DNA of 64,000 nucleotides from DASQPR01 sp963797675 (GCA_963797675.1 CAWCQQ010000007.1:248001-312000); one strand, 5' to 3'; counted from the stretch's first letter, positions 1-9,102 are shown. A program made the numbers and translations. The notes: generated by a model from the sequence alone, not told the origin.

Positions 1-2
1 TG

Positions 3-317
3 ACGCTCGAGTGCACGACCTCCACGGGCAAGTTGGTTCTGGCCGCGGAGTTTCCGGTCACCTATGCCGGAAGTGACCAGCAGCGAAGCGAGTTCGTCAG
101 CTCCCGCGCCGCCCTGGCGCGCTACCGCGCCAAGCTGGCGTGCGTCCCAGCCGGAACCACGTATCGGCTGGTGTGCACCTTCCGCACGGCCGCGTCCGAC
201 ATGCCCGGGTGGTCGTCGACCACCCGGGCTTCCACCGCGGGCCTCAACTGCTACTCCTTCGGCAACCTCGCCAGCGCCCCGCACGCGGCGGCATCGCTGC
301 GCATCCACATGTCCTGA
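3..317 (+). CDS. 3' end of an unknown gene upstream of the CBASS cyclase
   Basis: The reading frame is open from the window edge to the TGA at 315-317, so only the last 104 residues or so are visible and the start lies outside. The tail contains three cysteines and ends in an ordinary soluble-looking sequence without membrane segments. I do not recognise a family. It lies 39 bases before the cyclase start, on the same strand, so it could be the first gene of the defence operon (for example an accessory CBASS gene) or an unrelated neighbour. An internal ATG at 33 is probably not the real start, because the frame stays open before it. Confidence 0.5.
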   Translation, partial: TLECTTSTGKLVLAAEFPVTYAGSDQQRSEFVSSRAALARYRAKLACVPAGTTYRLVCTFRTAASDMPGWSSTTRASTAGLNCYSFGNLASAPHAAASLRIHMS

Positions 318-356
318 GCCGGAACCGGCTCACACGTCTTCGGAAGGATGACATCC

Positions 357-1223
357 ATGGGCTACGTCGACGACGCGTTCGTCAAGCTCAAGCAAACCCT
401 GGAAATCACCAGGACCGAACAGGCCCTGGCGAGCCAGCGCCACAACGAGATCCGGGACCACGTCTGCGTGCACCTTGCGGTCGCTCGGCACTTCCTCACC
501 GGCAGCTATAGCCGCGACACCAAAACCAAAAAGCTCAAGGACGTCGACATCTTGTTCGCCATCGACAGCAAGGGCGCCGACGGCCACCTGCGTGGGTCGA
601 CCCCCGACGACGTCCTCCGCCACGTCGCCGCGATCCTGGAACTTGAATACGACCAGGTCAGCATCGGGCGCCGGTCGTGCACGATCGACTTCGGCGACGA
701 GGAGGACATCGTCTCCTTCGACATCGTCCCCGCGTTCGAGCGCCCAGGCGGCGGGTTCGACATCCCGGACCGCATCAGCGGCGTCTGGATCGGTACCGAC
801 CCCACCGTGCACGCGCAGAAGGCGACGGCCAAGAACACCGCCTGCGGCGGGCAGTGGATCCCCTTCGTCAAGATGATCAAAGGGCTGAACCGGCACCTCG
901 ACAAGATTGTGCGCCCGTCGTTCCTGCTGGAGGTCATGGCCCTGGACCTCGTAAAGGAGCCCTTCGGCCGACACCAGGACGAGGTGGTGTGGTTCCTTGC
1001 CAGCGCGGCCGACCGCATCACCGACGTCTGGCCCGACCCCTCCAGTCTCGGCCCCGACGTCAACGGCTCCATGACGACCGCCGAGAAATACGAAGCCGAA
1101 CGGCGCCTGCGCGAGGCGTTGGCGATCGCGGAACTCGCAGTCCGCCTGGAAGACGACGGACAAGAACGGGCGGCCGTCGAGGAATGGCGCAAGCTCTTCG
1201 GCTGGCGAATGCCCCGGCCCTGA
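357..1223 (+). CDS. CBASS CD-NTase (cGAS/DncV-like nucleotidyltransferase)
   Basis: Nucleotidyltransferase of the CD-NTase superfamily, expected to make a cyclic oligonucleotide second messenger after phage infection. With the start at 357 the protein has 288 residues. The polymerase-beta-type active site is complete: Gly49-Ser50, eleven residues, then Asp62-x-Asp64, with the third acidic residue Asp122 in a SFDIVPAF segment. The start at 357 is preferred over 348 because AAGGA at 344-348 sits eight bases before it. The next gene is a SAVED-domain nuclease, the usual receptor of such a messenger. No HORMA, TRIP13, E1/E2 or JAB regulator is seen downstream. The nucleotide product cannot be told from sequence alone. 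The class assignment is confident. Confidence 0.93.
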   Translation: MGYVDDAFVKLKQTLEITRTEQALASQRHNEIRDHVCVHLAVARHFLTGSYSRDTKTKKLKDVDILFAIDSKGADGHLRGSTPDDVLRHVAAILELEYDQVSIGRRSCTIDFGDEEDIVSFDIVPAFERPGGGFDIPDRISGVWIGTDPTVHAQKATAKNTACGGQWIPFVKMIKGLNRHLDKIVRPSFLLEVMALDLVKEPFGRHQDEVVWFLASAADRITDVWPDPSSLGPDVNGSMTTAEKYEAERRLREALAIAELAVRLEDDGQERAAVEEWRKLFGWRMPRP

Positions 1224-1257
1224 CCGACCACGATATCCACCAGAAGAGAGCAAGATC

Positions 1258-2733
1258 ATGACCAGCACGATCGCGCCCGCATACGGGCCCGCTTCCCGAA
1301 CCGGGGTACGCCGCAGTGGCGATAATTTCCAGGACGTCATTACCTGGGCGCGCATGTTGCAGACCCAGTTGCCTGGCAGCGCCATCCTCCAGGTCGAGAC
1401 GGAGATCAACGACGCCGGCAGCGTCGATGATGTCGTTCTCCGGATGAGGACCGGCCCCCATCGCTATGCGTCGATCAAGTGGGCGACCGGTGCCGGGGAC
1501 CCGCTCAACAGCTCCTACCTGATGAAGCGGTCCCCGAACGGCCGATCGATCCTGGAGAAACTCTTCGCGAGCTGGGGCCAGCTGCGTCACGACGACGTGC
1601 CGGCCGAGCTGGAGTTCATCACCAACCGGGCCATCGACCCCGACGATGCGCTGCTGAGCGCCTGCGACGGGAACACGGACAAGGTCATGCCGGCTGCCGC
1701 CCTGGCGGGTCGCAAGAGCAAGGCCGGTATCGCACTGCAGGACTGGTGTCAGCACCTTGGTGCCCCTCGCGACGAGGTACTAGCGATGCTTGAACACCTC
1801 ACGTTCCATCCCGGTCGTCGCCTCACCGACGAACTGACTCACGCCCTGACGCTGATGACTGCGGTGGGACTGCGTGCGGACGAGGAGGCACTGCTGCTCG
1901 CCACAGCGAAGCTGGCGTCATGGATCCGCATGGGGCGGCGCATCATCACGACCGAGGAGATCGCGCAGGAGATCGACAACCTCGGCCTGCGGGTCGCCGT
2001 CGCGAGCGAGACCCTGCTCGTGCAGGCCATCGACCGAGATCTGCATCCCGACGACGCGACCGTCGCGGTGGATTGGGTCGATCTGTTCGACGGCGGCGAC
2101 GCGCCGAGCCGCCGCCGGCCCGTCGCCGCCGATGGGTGGGAGCGCATGGCCGCCGACCTCGACGTCGCGGTGGCACAGCTACGTGATCTGGGCGCCACCA
2201 GCGTCCTGGTGCGCGGCGCCATGCGGTTGGGCACCTTCTTCACCGTGGGCGCACGCCTCGGTCGAGTCACCGGTATGGACGTCAAGTACCTGCGCAACGG
2301 CGAACTGTGGTCGAGCACAGCACCACGTCGGCTCGCCGCCCTCGCCGACGACCACTACACCGACCTGGGGTACGGCGATGAGCTGGCGGTCGCGTTCGGA
2401 ATGACCATCGATCCCACGCCTGCGGTCCTGGCCTACCTACGTACCGCAGGCATTCCGGTCCGCGGCTTGTTGACCTTGAGTCCTGACGGTGGCGCACATG
2501 ATCAGTCTGTACGTGATCCGGGTCATGCGGTATCGCTCGCGCAGCAGTTGCGCGACCGCGTCCGGGCACACCTGGACGAACGGCCCGCCGCGCGCATCCA
2601 CTTGTTCCAGGCCGGACCGGCGGGCCTAGCATTGTTGACTGGGCATCGCTGGAATCGCGTCGCCCCCACCGTCGTGTACGAAGACCTCGGCCCCGGTGCG
2701 GGTTACACCCCGGCCTTCACCGTCACCGCGTAA
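1258..2733 (+). CDS. cap4: Cap4-like CBASS effector: nuclease domain plus SAVED sensor
   Basis: Effector of the CBASS pair, 491 residues. The N-terminal part (about residues 20-150) looks like the DUF4297-type restriction-nuclease fold: GDNFQDVITW near residue 21, acidic Glu47/Glu49, Asp57-Asp58 and Lys74 in an SIKW motif. Cap4 relatives usually have a glutamine two residues before that lysine; here it is Ser72. The C-terminal third (about 290-491) has SAVED features, including an FQAGPAGLALLTGH segment and a final WNRV...YEDLG stretch. SAVED domains bind cyclic oligonucleotides and assemble the nuclease, which then cuts double-stranded DNA. The start at 1258 follows a GAGAG purine run. It lies 34 bases after the cyclase and 62 before sbcD, on the same strand. 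Confidence 0.9.
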   Translation: MTSTIAPAYGPASRTGVRRSGDNFQDVITWARMLQTQLPGSAILQVETEINDAGSVDDVVLRMRTGPHRYASIKWATGAGDPLNSSYLMKRSPNGRSILEKLFASWGQLRHDDVPAELEFITNRAIDPDDALLSACDGNTDKVMPAAALAGRKSKAGIALQDWCQHLGAPRDEVLAMLEHLTFHPGRRLTDELTHALTLMTAVGLRADEEALLLATAKLASWIRMGRRIITTEEIAQEIDNLGLRVAVASETLLVQAIDRDLHPDDATVAVDWVDLFDGGDAPSRRRPVAADGWERMAADLDVAVAQLRDLGATSVLVRGAMRLGTFFTVGARLGRVTGMDVKYLRNGELWSSTAPRRLAALADDHYTDLGYGDELAVAFGMTIDPTPAVLAYLRTAGIPVRGLLTLSPDGGAHDQSVRDPGHAVSLAQQLRDRVRAHLDERPAARIHLFQAGPAGLALLTGHRWNRVAPTVVYEDLGPGAGYTPAFTVTA

Positions 2734-2795
2734 CGCCTGATGCACCCGCGCAGCTCGAACTCTCCCACCGCACAGATTCATCTGGAGCATGGTCC

Positions 2796-4082
2796 ATGAG
2801 ATTGATGCACATTTCGGATTCGCATATCGGTCGCGCCGTACCCCACGTGTCGCGGGACCGCGACTTCGATGTGGTGCTGGCTGAGATCGTTGGCATCGCC
2901 GAGGCCGGCCAGCCCGACCTTGTCGTGCACTCCGGTGACCTGTTCGACAGCATGCGTCCCATGCACCTCGATTTGCTCAGGGGGGTCCGATGGCTGCAAT
3001 CCCTCGCGCGGGTGGCGCCAGTTGTCGTTCTTGGCGGCAACCACGACTCGGCCATCCTGCTCCAACTGCTGGACCTCGCGGCCAACGGCCTGCACACCGA
3101 TGACTCTCCGGCCGCCAACGGCCGGATCCGGTTCGTGGATCAGCGTCGCGAGCGCGGAATTGTGCTCGACTACCCGATCGTGGGCTGCGACGAGCGCGTC
3201 CGGGTTGCGTCGCTGCCGTTCGTGCACATCAACCGCACTCCCAGGACAGGCGACATGAGCTACGCCGCCCACCTACGGGACCTGCAAGCCGAACTCGCGG
3301 TTACTCTTGCCCGCGGCTACCGTCACGACCAGGACGTGCTGGTGTTCGCCGCCCACCTCTATCTGGAAAGCGCACTGCTGTCACGGACCGAGCGACCCAC
3401 CGAAATCACTCCGGCCTACGCTGTTGGCCTAGAATCCTCGGCACCGCTGGCATACGCGGCCCTCGGGCACATCCACCAGCCCCAGGACATAGACCGCGCC
3501 AGCTTTCCCGCCCGCTTCGCCGGCAGCCCGCTGCAACTTGACTTCGGCGAGGCCGGGCAGGAGAAGAGCGTCACGATCGTAGAGGCGACTCCGCAAGGCC
3601 GCACGAACATCCACGTCATACCCTTGCAGACCGGCCGTCGGCTGATGTCCATCGAGGGCAGCCTCGCCGAACTCGCGACGAGGGCCGACATTGTCGGGAA
3701 CGCAATCCTGCGGGTCTTCGTGGACATACCTGTACCGGACCCTCACCTGTCCGACCGCGTATCCGATCTGTTTCCGCAGGCTGCCATCGCGCAGATCTAC
3801 CCCCGCTGCGAGGGGACTGCCGTGACGGTTCTAAGCCGTGACAACACCACGCATGAGGATCGCAGTCTGCCGGAGATCTTCCTGAGCTACCTCGCTACGA
3901 TCAATACCAAGGGCGCTTTGGCTGACCACGCCCTCGCAACCTTCACGCGCATCCACGACGACGTGACCACCTTCAACGAGGGCCCGCTACCTGAGGAAGA
4001 CCTCCTCATCGAGGCTCTGCGCCACTGCCAAGCGGACGGCCCCTTGCCGTCGCGCGCGTCCGAGGACGGGCGACGTGCGTGA
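2796..4082 (+). CDS. sbcD: SbcD-like Mre11-family DNA nuclease subunit
   Basis: Calcineurin-like metallophosphoesterase of the SbcD/Mre11 family, 428 residues. The metal-binding motifs appear in order: Asp8-Ser-His10, GDLFD near residue 52, GGNHD near 85, a histidine in FAAHLYLE near 190, and GHIH near 225. SbcD pairs with SbcC to open and degrade DNA ends, hairpins and protein-blocked ends. The last bases overlap the sbcC start (GTGA), so the two are translationally coupled. A GGAG about nine bases upstream supports the start at 2796. The spacing to the SAVED gene (62 bases) suggests transcription with the CBASS genes, so this copy may be a defence component rather than the housekeeping SbcD. 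That role is inference. Confidence 0.92.
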   Translation: MRLMHISDSHIGRAVPHVSRDRDFDVVLAEIVGIAEAGQPDLVVHSGDLFDSMRPMHLDLLRGVRWLQSLARVAPVVVLGGNHDSAILLQLLDLAANGLHTDDSPAANGRIRFVDQRRERGIVLDYPIVGCDERVRVASLPFVHINRTPRTGDMSYAAHLRDLQAELAVTLARGYRHDQDVLVFAAHLYLESALLSRTERPTEITPAYAVGLESSAPLAYAALGHIHQPQDIDRASFPARFAGSPLQLDFGEAGQEKSVTIVEATPQGRTNIHVIPLQTGRRLMSIEGSLAELATRADIVGNAILRVFVDIPVPDPHLSDRVSDLFPQAAIAQIYPRCEGTAVTVLSRDNTTHEDRSLPEIFLSYLATINTKGALADHALATFTRIHDDVTTFNEGPLPEEDLLIEALRHCQADGPLPSRASEDGRRA

Positions 4083-7000
4083 GACCACTCATCCTGACCT
4101 TCGAAGGGATACGCAGCTACCCCGGCCCGTGTCCGCCCATCGACTTCACTGGTAAGAGCCTTATCGGCATCATCGGCGACACCGGCGCCGGGAAGTCGAC
4201 CATCTTCGAGGCGCTCTGCGTTGCCCTGTACGGCGGGTGCAGCACTCCTGCTGCCGAGGTACGGGACCTTATCGCCAGCAACCGGCCGGCTATGTCGGTG
4301 GAATTGACCTTCCAGCACGGCGGCACCATATGGCGGATACGCCGCCAGTACTACGCCAACTCGCGGCCGAGTCAGCATGCCCTGGAGAACCTGGACACTG
4401 GCGAGACCTTCGACAACGCGCGCCCGGTCACAGCGAAGATCGTGGCGTTAACCGGGCTTAACCTCGATGCCTTCAGGTCTTCGGTGCTGCTGCCGCAGGG
4501 CCGTTTTGCTGAACTCCTCCAGGCGCCCAAGGCAAAACGAACCCAGTTGTTGGAGGGCATGTTTGGCGCAGATACCCTCAGCGCCGTCGCCGAGCGCGTC
4601 CGCCAGCGCGAAAGCACCTTGCGTGACCTCGTCCACCAGGCCGAACTAGTCCGCAACGGTCTCCTCCCGAATCCCGCCGAGGAGAAGGCCAAGGCGGTCG
4701 CTCAGGCCGAGGCTGCAACAGCACTCGGGGCTACCTTGTCCGACTATCTCGGCAAGATTCGCGAGGATCGAGGAGTCCTGGACATCGCTAACTCGGAGAT
4801 AGAGCGCCTCGACGAGCTCAGCCGTAGCCTTACCGAGACCCTTCGCGACCTGCCTTCCCTCAGATCAGCCATCGAAAAGATCGACGACCTACGCCGCCAG
4901 ATCGATGGGAATGACAAGGGTCTTGAGGCTGAAGAAGTTCGATTCAACGAGACCGTCGCCAAGACGCAGTCCGCTCTGGACGATGCAGCCGTGGCGGGTA
5001 ACACACTCCAGACTCTCGCAGTGGCAGAATCACAGCTCAAGACCCTGACAGCCGACATCGTCAAGCTCATTCGGGCGCGCGAGAACCACGCTGCCGCCGA
5101 ATTGGAACTCGCCGAACGTGGGACGGCTCAAGATCACGAAGACGCCGCGATCACCGTGTCTGCTGCGGACCTCATCAAGATCACAGCAGCCGCTGAAGCG
5201 GCAGTAGCCTCAACAAATGACATTCAACAGGCGGTCGACGACCTGACCGGCCTCATCGACAGCGTCTTCGACCACGGAGCATCCGTAGGCCCGCTCGCAT
5301 CACATCGCGCCGCCGCACTCCAAAAAATCGACAACGTCACGGCGAGCCTGCCAGATCTCGCAGCAGAGATTCACGTACGCAAACTCGCCTTGCGTAAGGC
5401 GACCGATGCCCGTGATGACCTTCAACGGGAGGGTTTCGCGGCCTCCGCGGGCCACGATCTCCACGAAGGCGACCCCTGCCCGGTCTGCCATCAAGGGATC
5501 CCGGAGGGCTACCAGCCCGCATCGCCGGTCGACCCCGCTGCCGCAATTGCGGCCGACGATCTTGTCGAGAAATGCCGCGCCGACACCACCGTCGCCGAAC
5601 TGGCGCTGCGCACCGCCGAAGTGACCATCGAAGAGCAGCGAAAGGCTGTCGACACTGCACAGCAGTCTCATGAACACGCGATTGCTGACGCGGCAAACGA
5701 TCTCTCTGCAGTGTCCCTATCGCTCCAGACCCTCGACCGACTCACCGCACCGCACGATGTTCGACTCGGGCCCAACGCGCTGTTCGCACGTATCCGGCAG
5801 GCACATGATGAGATCGCAGCAACCGCTGCAGATCCACGACGAGTCCTTCGCAACCGGGAAAAGAAGAAGATCACTGCGGTGCTGCACGAATACACAGCAG
5901 CTGCGGTCGAACGCGCCCGGCTGGCATCTCAAAGCGCGAGCCGAGCGGAAGAGGCGCTGACAGCCCGCCGGCGTGCCGCCAAATCGACCCGCACAAGCAT
6001 TGACCGCGACCTGGCAACACTTCGGGACAACGTCCTGGCCACACGTACCTCCGAAGAAGAACTCCGGCACACCATTGCCGCTCTTCCTCCGGTAGCGCGG
6101 CTCCTGGTCGAGACCCCAGACGGCGCCTGGCCCACAGAAGTTCAGGTCACCGCCGCACTGGCCGCCGTGACCGAGGTTGCCAACCAACTCACCGAACATT
6201 CCCTACTCAACACCCAAGCCCACGAAGGCCTAGCTGGACTGGCACCACGGCGATTGACATCCGCGCACAGACGCTCCACGGACGTAGACGGCCCGTCACG
6301 CGCGACCCGGGATCGCCTACAAGGCGTAGCCGGAGCCATCGAAGCTGCCCTTGCAGCGCTGGCTGAACCGGCGTCCATCCAGAGTCCCGATGAGGCGTCC
6401 CTGCGCACCCTGCATGACGAGCTAGCTCGGGCGCTACCTGCCGTACAACCACGTCTCGCCGATCTTGTCACCGCGCGACGGAGATCCCGAGATGACCACG
6501 AAGATCGCCTGAAGGGCCAGCTAACGACGGCCCTCGCCCTGCATCTCGCGAGCGCTAGCCAGTTCGAACTCGCGCGTTCGACCACCACGCCAACGCAAGT
6601 GCCCGAGCCAGTCCTGGACGACCTCATCATGGCTATCGGCAGCTGGCAAACCTACAGCGTGCAGGCAGGCGAGCGCGCCAAGGCCGCAGAAGCCCAAATC
6701 GATAAGGCATCCCGGCTCGACGAGGCACTCCATCCAGCGCGGCTACGTCTGGCCGCGTTAAAGGAGCTCAAGGAGCTGCTGACACCAGCAAAATTCCTGC
6801 GCTACCTCGTCGAGACTCGCACCTCCGCCCTGCTCGGGATCGCCAGCGAAATACTCGGGACGCTCACAGCCGATGAATTCGGATTCTCCGAAAACTTCCT
6901 CATCGCCGTACGTGGCACCGGGGTAACGCGGGAACCGCACACATTGTCTGGTGGAGAGAAGTTTCTGGGCTCCCTTGCCCTATCACTGGCTTTGGCCGAG

Positions 7001-7315
7001 GTACATGGGCATGGCGGCAACCACGTCGACGCACTATTCCTCGACGAAGGCTTCGACAGCCTAGACCTCACCCACCTAGCTCAAGCGCTAAGCATCTTGC
7101 GCGGCGAGACTCAGCATGATCGACTCGTTACCATCGTGACGCACATCCATACCGTCGCCGAACTGGTCGACGATGTCCTACTCGTCAAGCGCGGGCCGAC
7201 CGGCTCGGCAATGACGTGGAGCACCAACAACGACCTTCACGATCTCCTCTGGGCCGATGCCGCAGCTGGCCTTCATGACATACGTGCCGACTTTGCATCG
7301 GCCGATTCTCGATAG
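4079..7315 (+). CDS. sbcC: SbcC-like Rad50-family ATPase with zinc hook
   Basis: SMC/Rad50-type ATPase, 1078 residues, close to the usual SbcC length. Walker A is GDTGAGKST near residue 37. Two long coiled-coil arms flank a zinc-hook CPVC at residues 467-470. The ABC signature is LSGGEKF near residue 958, followed by Walker B (DALFLDEGFDSLD) near 985. It would form the ATP-driven clamp of the SbcCD end-processing nuclease on DNA. The GTG start overlaps the sbcD stop by four bases. No frameshift or truncation is visible, so the complex should be functional. It is the last gene of the defence cluster. Whether the chromosome has a second sbcCD cannot be seen here. Confidence 0.92.
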   Translation: MRPLILTFEGIRSYPGPCPPIDFTGKSLIGIIGDTGAGKSTIFEALCVALYGGCSTPAAEVRDLIASNRPAMSVELTFQHGGTIWRIRRQYYANSRPSQHALENLDTGETFDNARPVTAKIVALTGLNLDAFRSSVLLPQGRFAELLQAPKAKRTQLLEGMFGADTLSAVAERVRQRESTLRDLVHQAELVRNGLLPNPAEEKAKAVAQAEAATALGATLSDYLGKIREDRGVLDIANSEIERLDELSRSLTETLRDLPSLRSAIEKIDDLRRQIDGNDKGLEAEEVRFNETVAKTQSALDDAAVAGNTLQTLAVAESQLKTLTADIVKLIRARENHAAAELELAERGTAQDHEDAAITVSAADLIKITAAAEAAVASTNDIQQAVDDLTGLIDSVFDHGASVGPLASHRAAALQKIDNVTASLPDLAAEIHVRKLALRKATDARDDLQREGFAASAGHDLHEGDPCPVCHQGIPEGYQPASPVDPAAAIAADDLVEKCRADTTVAELALRTAEVTIEEQRKAVDTAQQSHEHAIADAANDLSAVSLSLQTLDRLTAPHDVRLGPNALFARIRQAHDEIAATAADPRRVLRNREKKKITAVLHEYTAAAVERARLASQSASRAEEALTARRRAAKSTRTSIDRDLATLRDNVLATRTSEEELRHTIAALPPVARLLVETPDGAWPTEVQVTAALAAVTEVANQLTEHSLLNTQAHEGLAGLAPRRLTSAHRRSTDVDGPSRATRDRLQGVAGAIEAALAALAEPASIQSPDEASLRTLHDELARALPAVQPRLADLVTARRRSRDDHEDRLKGQLTTALALHLASASQFELARSTTTPTQVPEPVLDDLIMAIGSWQTYSVQAGERAKAAEAQIDKASRLDEALHPARLRLAALKELKELLTPAKFLRYLVETRTSALLGIASEILGTLTADEFGFSENFLIAVRGTGVTREPHTLSGGEKFLGSLALSLALAEVHGHGGNHVDALFLDEGFDSLDLTHLAQALSILRGETQHDRLVTIVTHIHTVAELVDDVLLVKRGPTGSAMTWSTNNDLHDLLWADAAAGLHDIRADFASADSR

Positions 7316-7907
7316 CAACCGCACAGCAACGTCCGAACGGCGGTCACGGACGAGTTGCTCGCCCGAGTACGCCAGCGTGGGTACACACGGTGACCGGCCG
7401 GGCGGAACGGCGTTCCGGACATCGAACAAGACCATCATCGGCAGTGTGCCGTGGCCATTCCACCGATTCGCCGCAAGGCCGCCACCGCCGCCGCGTGACG
7501 CGTACAACACGACAAGATCGCGAGCCGAATAGCACCACCGGCTCCTTCACCTGCCACGTCAGCGTCTCGTCCCACTCTCCGGCAGCAGCCCTTGCATGCA
7601 GAGCGTCGACACGATCGCGAGCGACGGCCGTGACGCACCACCAATTTGCCTGCGCTACCACTTTGGTGCGCGAATCGCGCCAAAGATGATCTTGCGTGTG
7701 CTCCATGTCTGCTCCGTAGGCGGAGACACCGGCGAATAGCACGGGGTACGGTCAGGTACGCCAGCGCATTTGATCTCGATTCGGCAAGTCACACTGGGCC
7801 AGCCGGCAGCATGTCTGCTGCACGGGATGGCCTGCCACCAGCAGGGACGTTCCCGGACGCCCAGCTACGCCCCGGTACGCCGAACCCGGTATCCTCAAGT
7901 CCTCCCC
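7316..7907. other. Gene-poor stretch between sbcC and tRNA-Arg
   Basis: About 590 bases without a convincing gene. On the minus strand two short open frames in different registers (about 7510-7742 and 7178-7510) read like pieces of one protein joined by a shift near 7510, which would fit a decayed gene. Neither piece shows a known motif and codon usage is not persuasive. A TATCCT at 7890-7895 is a candidate -10 box for the following tRNA. No direct repeat of the tRNA 3' end was seen within this stretch. Confidence 0.4.
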
Positions 7908-7980
7908 GCCCTCGTAGCTCAGGGGATAGAGCATCGGTTTCCTAAACCGTGTGTCGCAGGTTCGATTCCTGCCGGGGGCA
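7908..7980 (+). tRNA. tRNA-Arg (anticodon CCT)
   Basis: A 73-base sequence folds as a tRNA. The acceptor stem is GCCCTCG paired with CGGGGGC (one T-G pair), the D stem is GCTC/GAGC, the anticodon loop is TTCCTAA with anticodon CCT (reads AGG), and the T arm is GCAGG-TTCGATT-CCTGC, with discriminator base A. The CCA end is not encoded. The defence cluster ends about 590 bases before it. tRNA genes are common integration sites, so this is a plausible boundary of an accessory region, but no attachment repeat is visible in the window. Confidence 0.95.
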
Positions 7981-7993
7981 CGTCCCACGAAGT

Positions 7994-8386
7994 TCAGACG
8001 GCGCCAAGCAGATCCCACCGGTTGCCCGCGATGTCGAGAAAGACGGCAACCCGGCCGTACGGTTCGCTACGCGGCTCGTTGATGAACGTGACGCCGGCCC
8101 CAACCATTCGCCGGTACGTGGCATCGAACTCGTCAACGCGCAGGAAGAATCCGACTCGGCCCGCGACCTGGCCACCGACCGCAGCGAGTTGCTTGTCTCC
8201 ATCGGCACGGGCGAGCAAGATCCCCGTCTGTGCGCCTGGCGGCCGGACGACAATCCATCGCTTCGGTCGTCCATCGTTCGTGAATGACGGCGAGTCCTCC
8301 GCCAGATCAAACCCGAGTACCTCGGTGAAGAAGGCAACCGCCGGGTCGTACTCCTCGACAATCACCGTTATCAGATCGATCTGCAC
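7994..8386 (-). CDS. VOC (glyoxalase/bleomycin-resistance fold) protein
   Basis: Protein of 130 residues with the vicinal-oxygen-chelate fold: a first strand motif (VQIDLITVIVEEYDPAVAFF), a GFDL turn, and a second beta-alpha-beta repeat ending in DIAGNRWDLLG. Such proteins bind a metal with His/Glu/Gln side chains and act as isomerases, dioxygenases or antibiotic-binding proteins; the substrate cannot be told. The start was set at the GTG at 8386 because the family fold begins there and a TACCCT box lies six bases upstream. The longer frame to 8545 would add about 50 low-complexity residues and overlap the methyltransferase gene. It follows that gene by 59 bases on the same strand. Confidence 0.85.
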   Translation of the reverse strand: MQIDLITVIVEEYDPAVAFFTEVLGFDLAEDSPSFTNDGRPKRWIVVRPPGAQTGILLARADGDKQLAAVGGQVAGRVGFFLRVDEFDATYRRMVGAGVTFINEPRSEPYGRVAVFLDIAGNRWDLLGAV

Positions 8387-8392
8387 GAGACC

Positions 8393-8398
8393 AGGGTA
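8393..8398 (-). promoter_or_regulatory. Candidate -10 box (leaderless VOC gene)
   Basis: TACCCT on the minus strand, six bases before the GTG of the VOC gene. It matches the TAnnnT spacing seen before several other genes here and fits a transcript that begins at the start codon. No clear -35 box is seen. Confidence 0.4.
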
Positions 8399-8445
8399 GG
8401 TGCGGACGCCGGCGCCGTACATCGGCATCGAGCCGGCGCTCTCGA

Positions 8446-9090
8446 CTACGGTTGGCGTCGCGCGAAGAGAATGCCTGCCTGCGTGCTCTCTGGGGAACTG
8501 AGTATCGTCTGTGCCTCGACGGTGAATCCGGAATCCTCCAGCCACGTCGCGACGTGGGCAGGCTGGCGGCGATGAACGTGGACCTTCATCGGATGACCGC
8601 CATAGCCCTCCGTCTTCAGCCGCGAACCGTCGCCGACGTGAAAGCCGAGCAGCACACGGCCGCCGGGGCGCAGTACCCGCCGGAATTGCGCGAAGACGGA
8701 GCCGATTTCGTCATCCGGAACGTGGATCAGTGAATACCAGGCGACCACGCCGCCGACCGATGCATCACTGAGACGAAGATCCGTCATGGAGCCCACCTCG
8801 AACCGCAGGTCAGGGTGATCGCGTCGCGCCACATCGATCATCCCAGGGGAAAGATCAATACCGAAAGCGTCGACCCCGCACTGACGCAGGTGGGCAGTGA
8901 TGCGTCCCGGTCCGCACCCCACGTCTGCGACCGGTCCTCCACCGCTGTCACCGACCAAGCTGGCGAACAATGCGAAGGCCGCTCGCTCGTACGGAGCATC
9001 ATCCAGAAAGTTGCGTACCTGGTCCGCATAGCTCTCGGCGACGGTGTCGTAGGAGACGCGGGTATCCGCCAACCAGCCTTCAGAGGTCAC
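8446..9090 (-). CDS. Class I SAM-dependent methyltransferase
   Basis: Rossmann-fold methyltransferase of 214 residues with motif I VADVGCGPGRI, motif II acid in FGIDLSPGMI, and a post-I region ending in VLRPGGRVLLGFH. The family methylates small molecules; the acceptor is unknown. The GTG at 9090 is chosen as start because a TACTGT box lies six bases upstream and the preceding frame (to 9183) shows no family homology and would run into the divergent gene. Its neighbour on the opposite strand, starting 102 bases away, is also a methyltransferase, so the pair shares a divergent promoter region. Confidence 0.88.
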   Translation of the reverse strand: MTSEGWLADTRVSYDTVAESYADQVRNFLDDAPYERAAFALFASLVGDSGGGPVADVGCGPGRITAHLRQCGVDAFGIDLSPGMIDVARRDHPDLRFEVGSMTDLRLSDASVGGVVAWYSLIHVPDDEIGSVFAQFRRVLRPGGRVLLGFHVGDGSRLKTEGYGGHPMKVHVHRRQPAHVATWLEDSGFTVEAQTILSSPESTQAGILFARRQP

Positions 9091-9096
9091 GCCGGA

Positions 9097-9102
9097 ACAG
9101 TA
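9097..9102 (-). promoter_or_regulatory. Candidate -10 box (leaderless methyltransferase)
   Basis: TACTGT on the minus strand, six bases before the GTG at 9090, with no ribosome-binding site between. It is consistent with leaderless expression. Confidence 0.4.

Noticed and set aside
7344..7742. A 132-codon minus-strand frame after sbcC
   Set aside because: There is no motif and no clear start signal, and a better protein-like reading switches frame near 7510; described only as a possible remnant.
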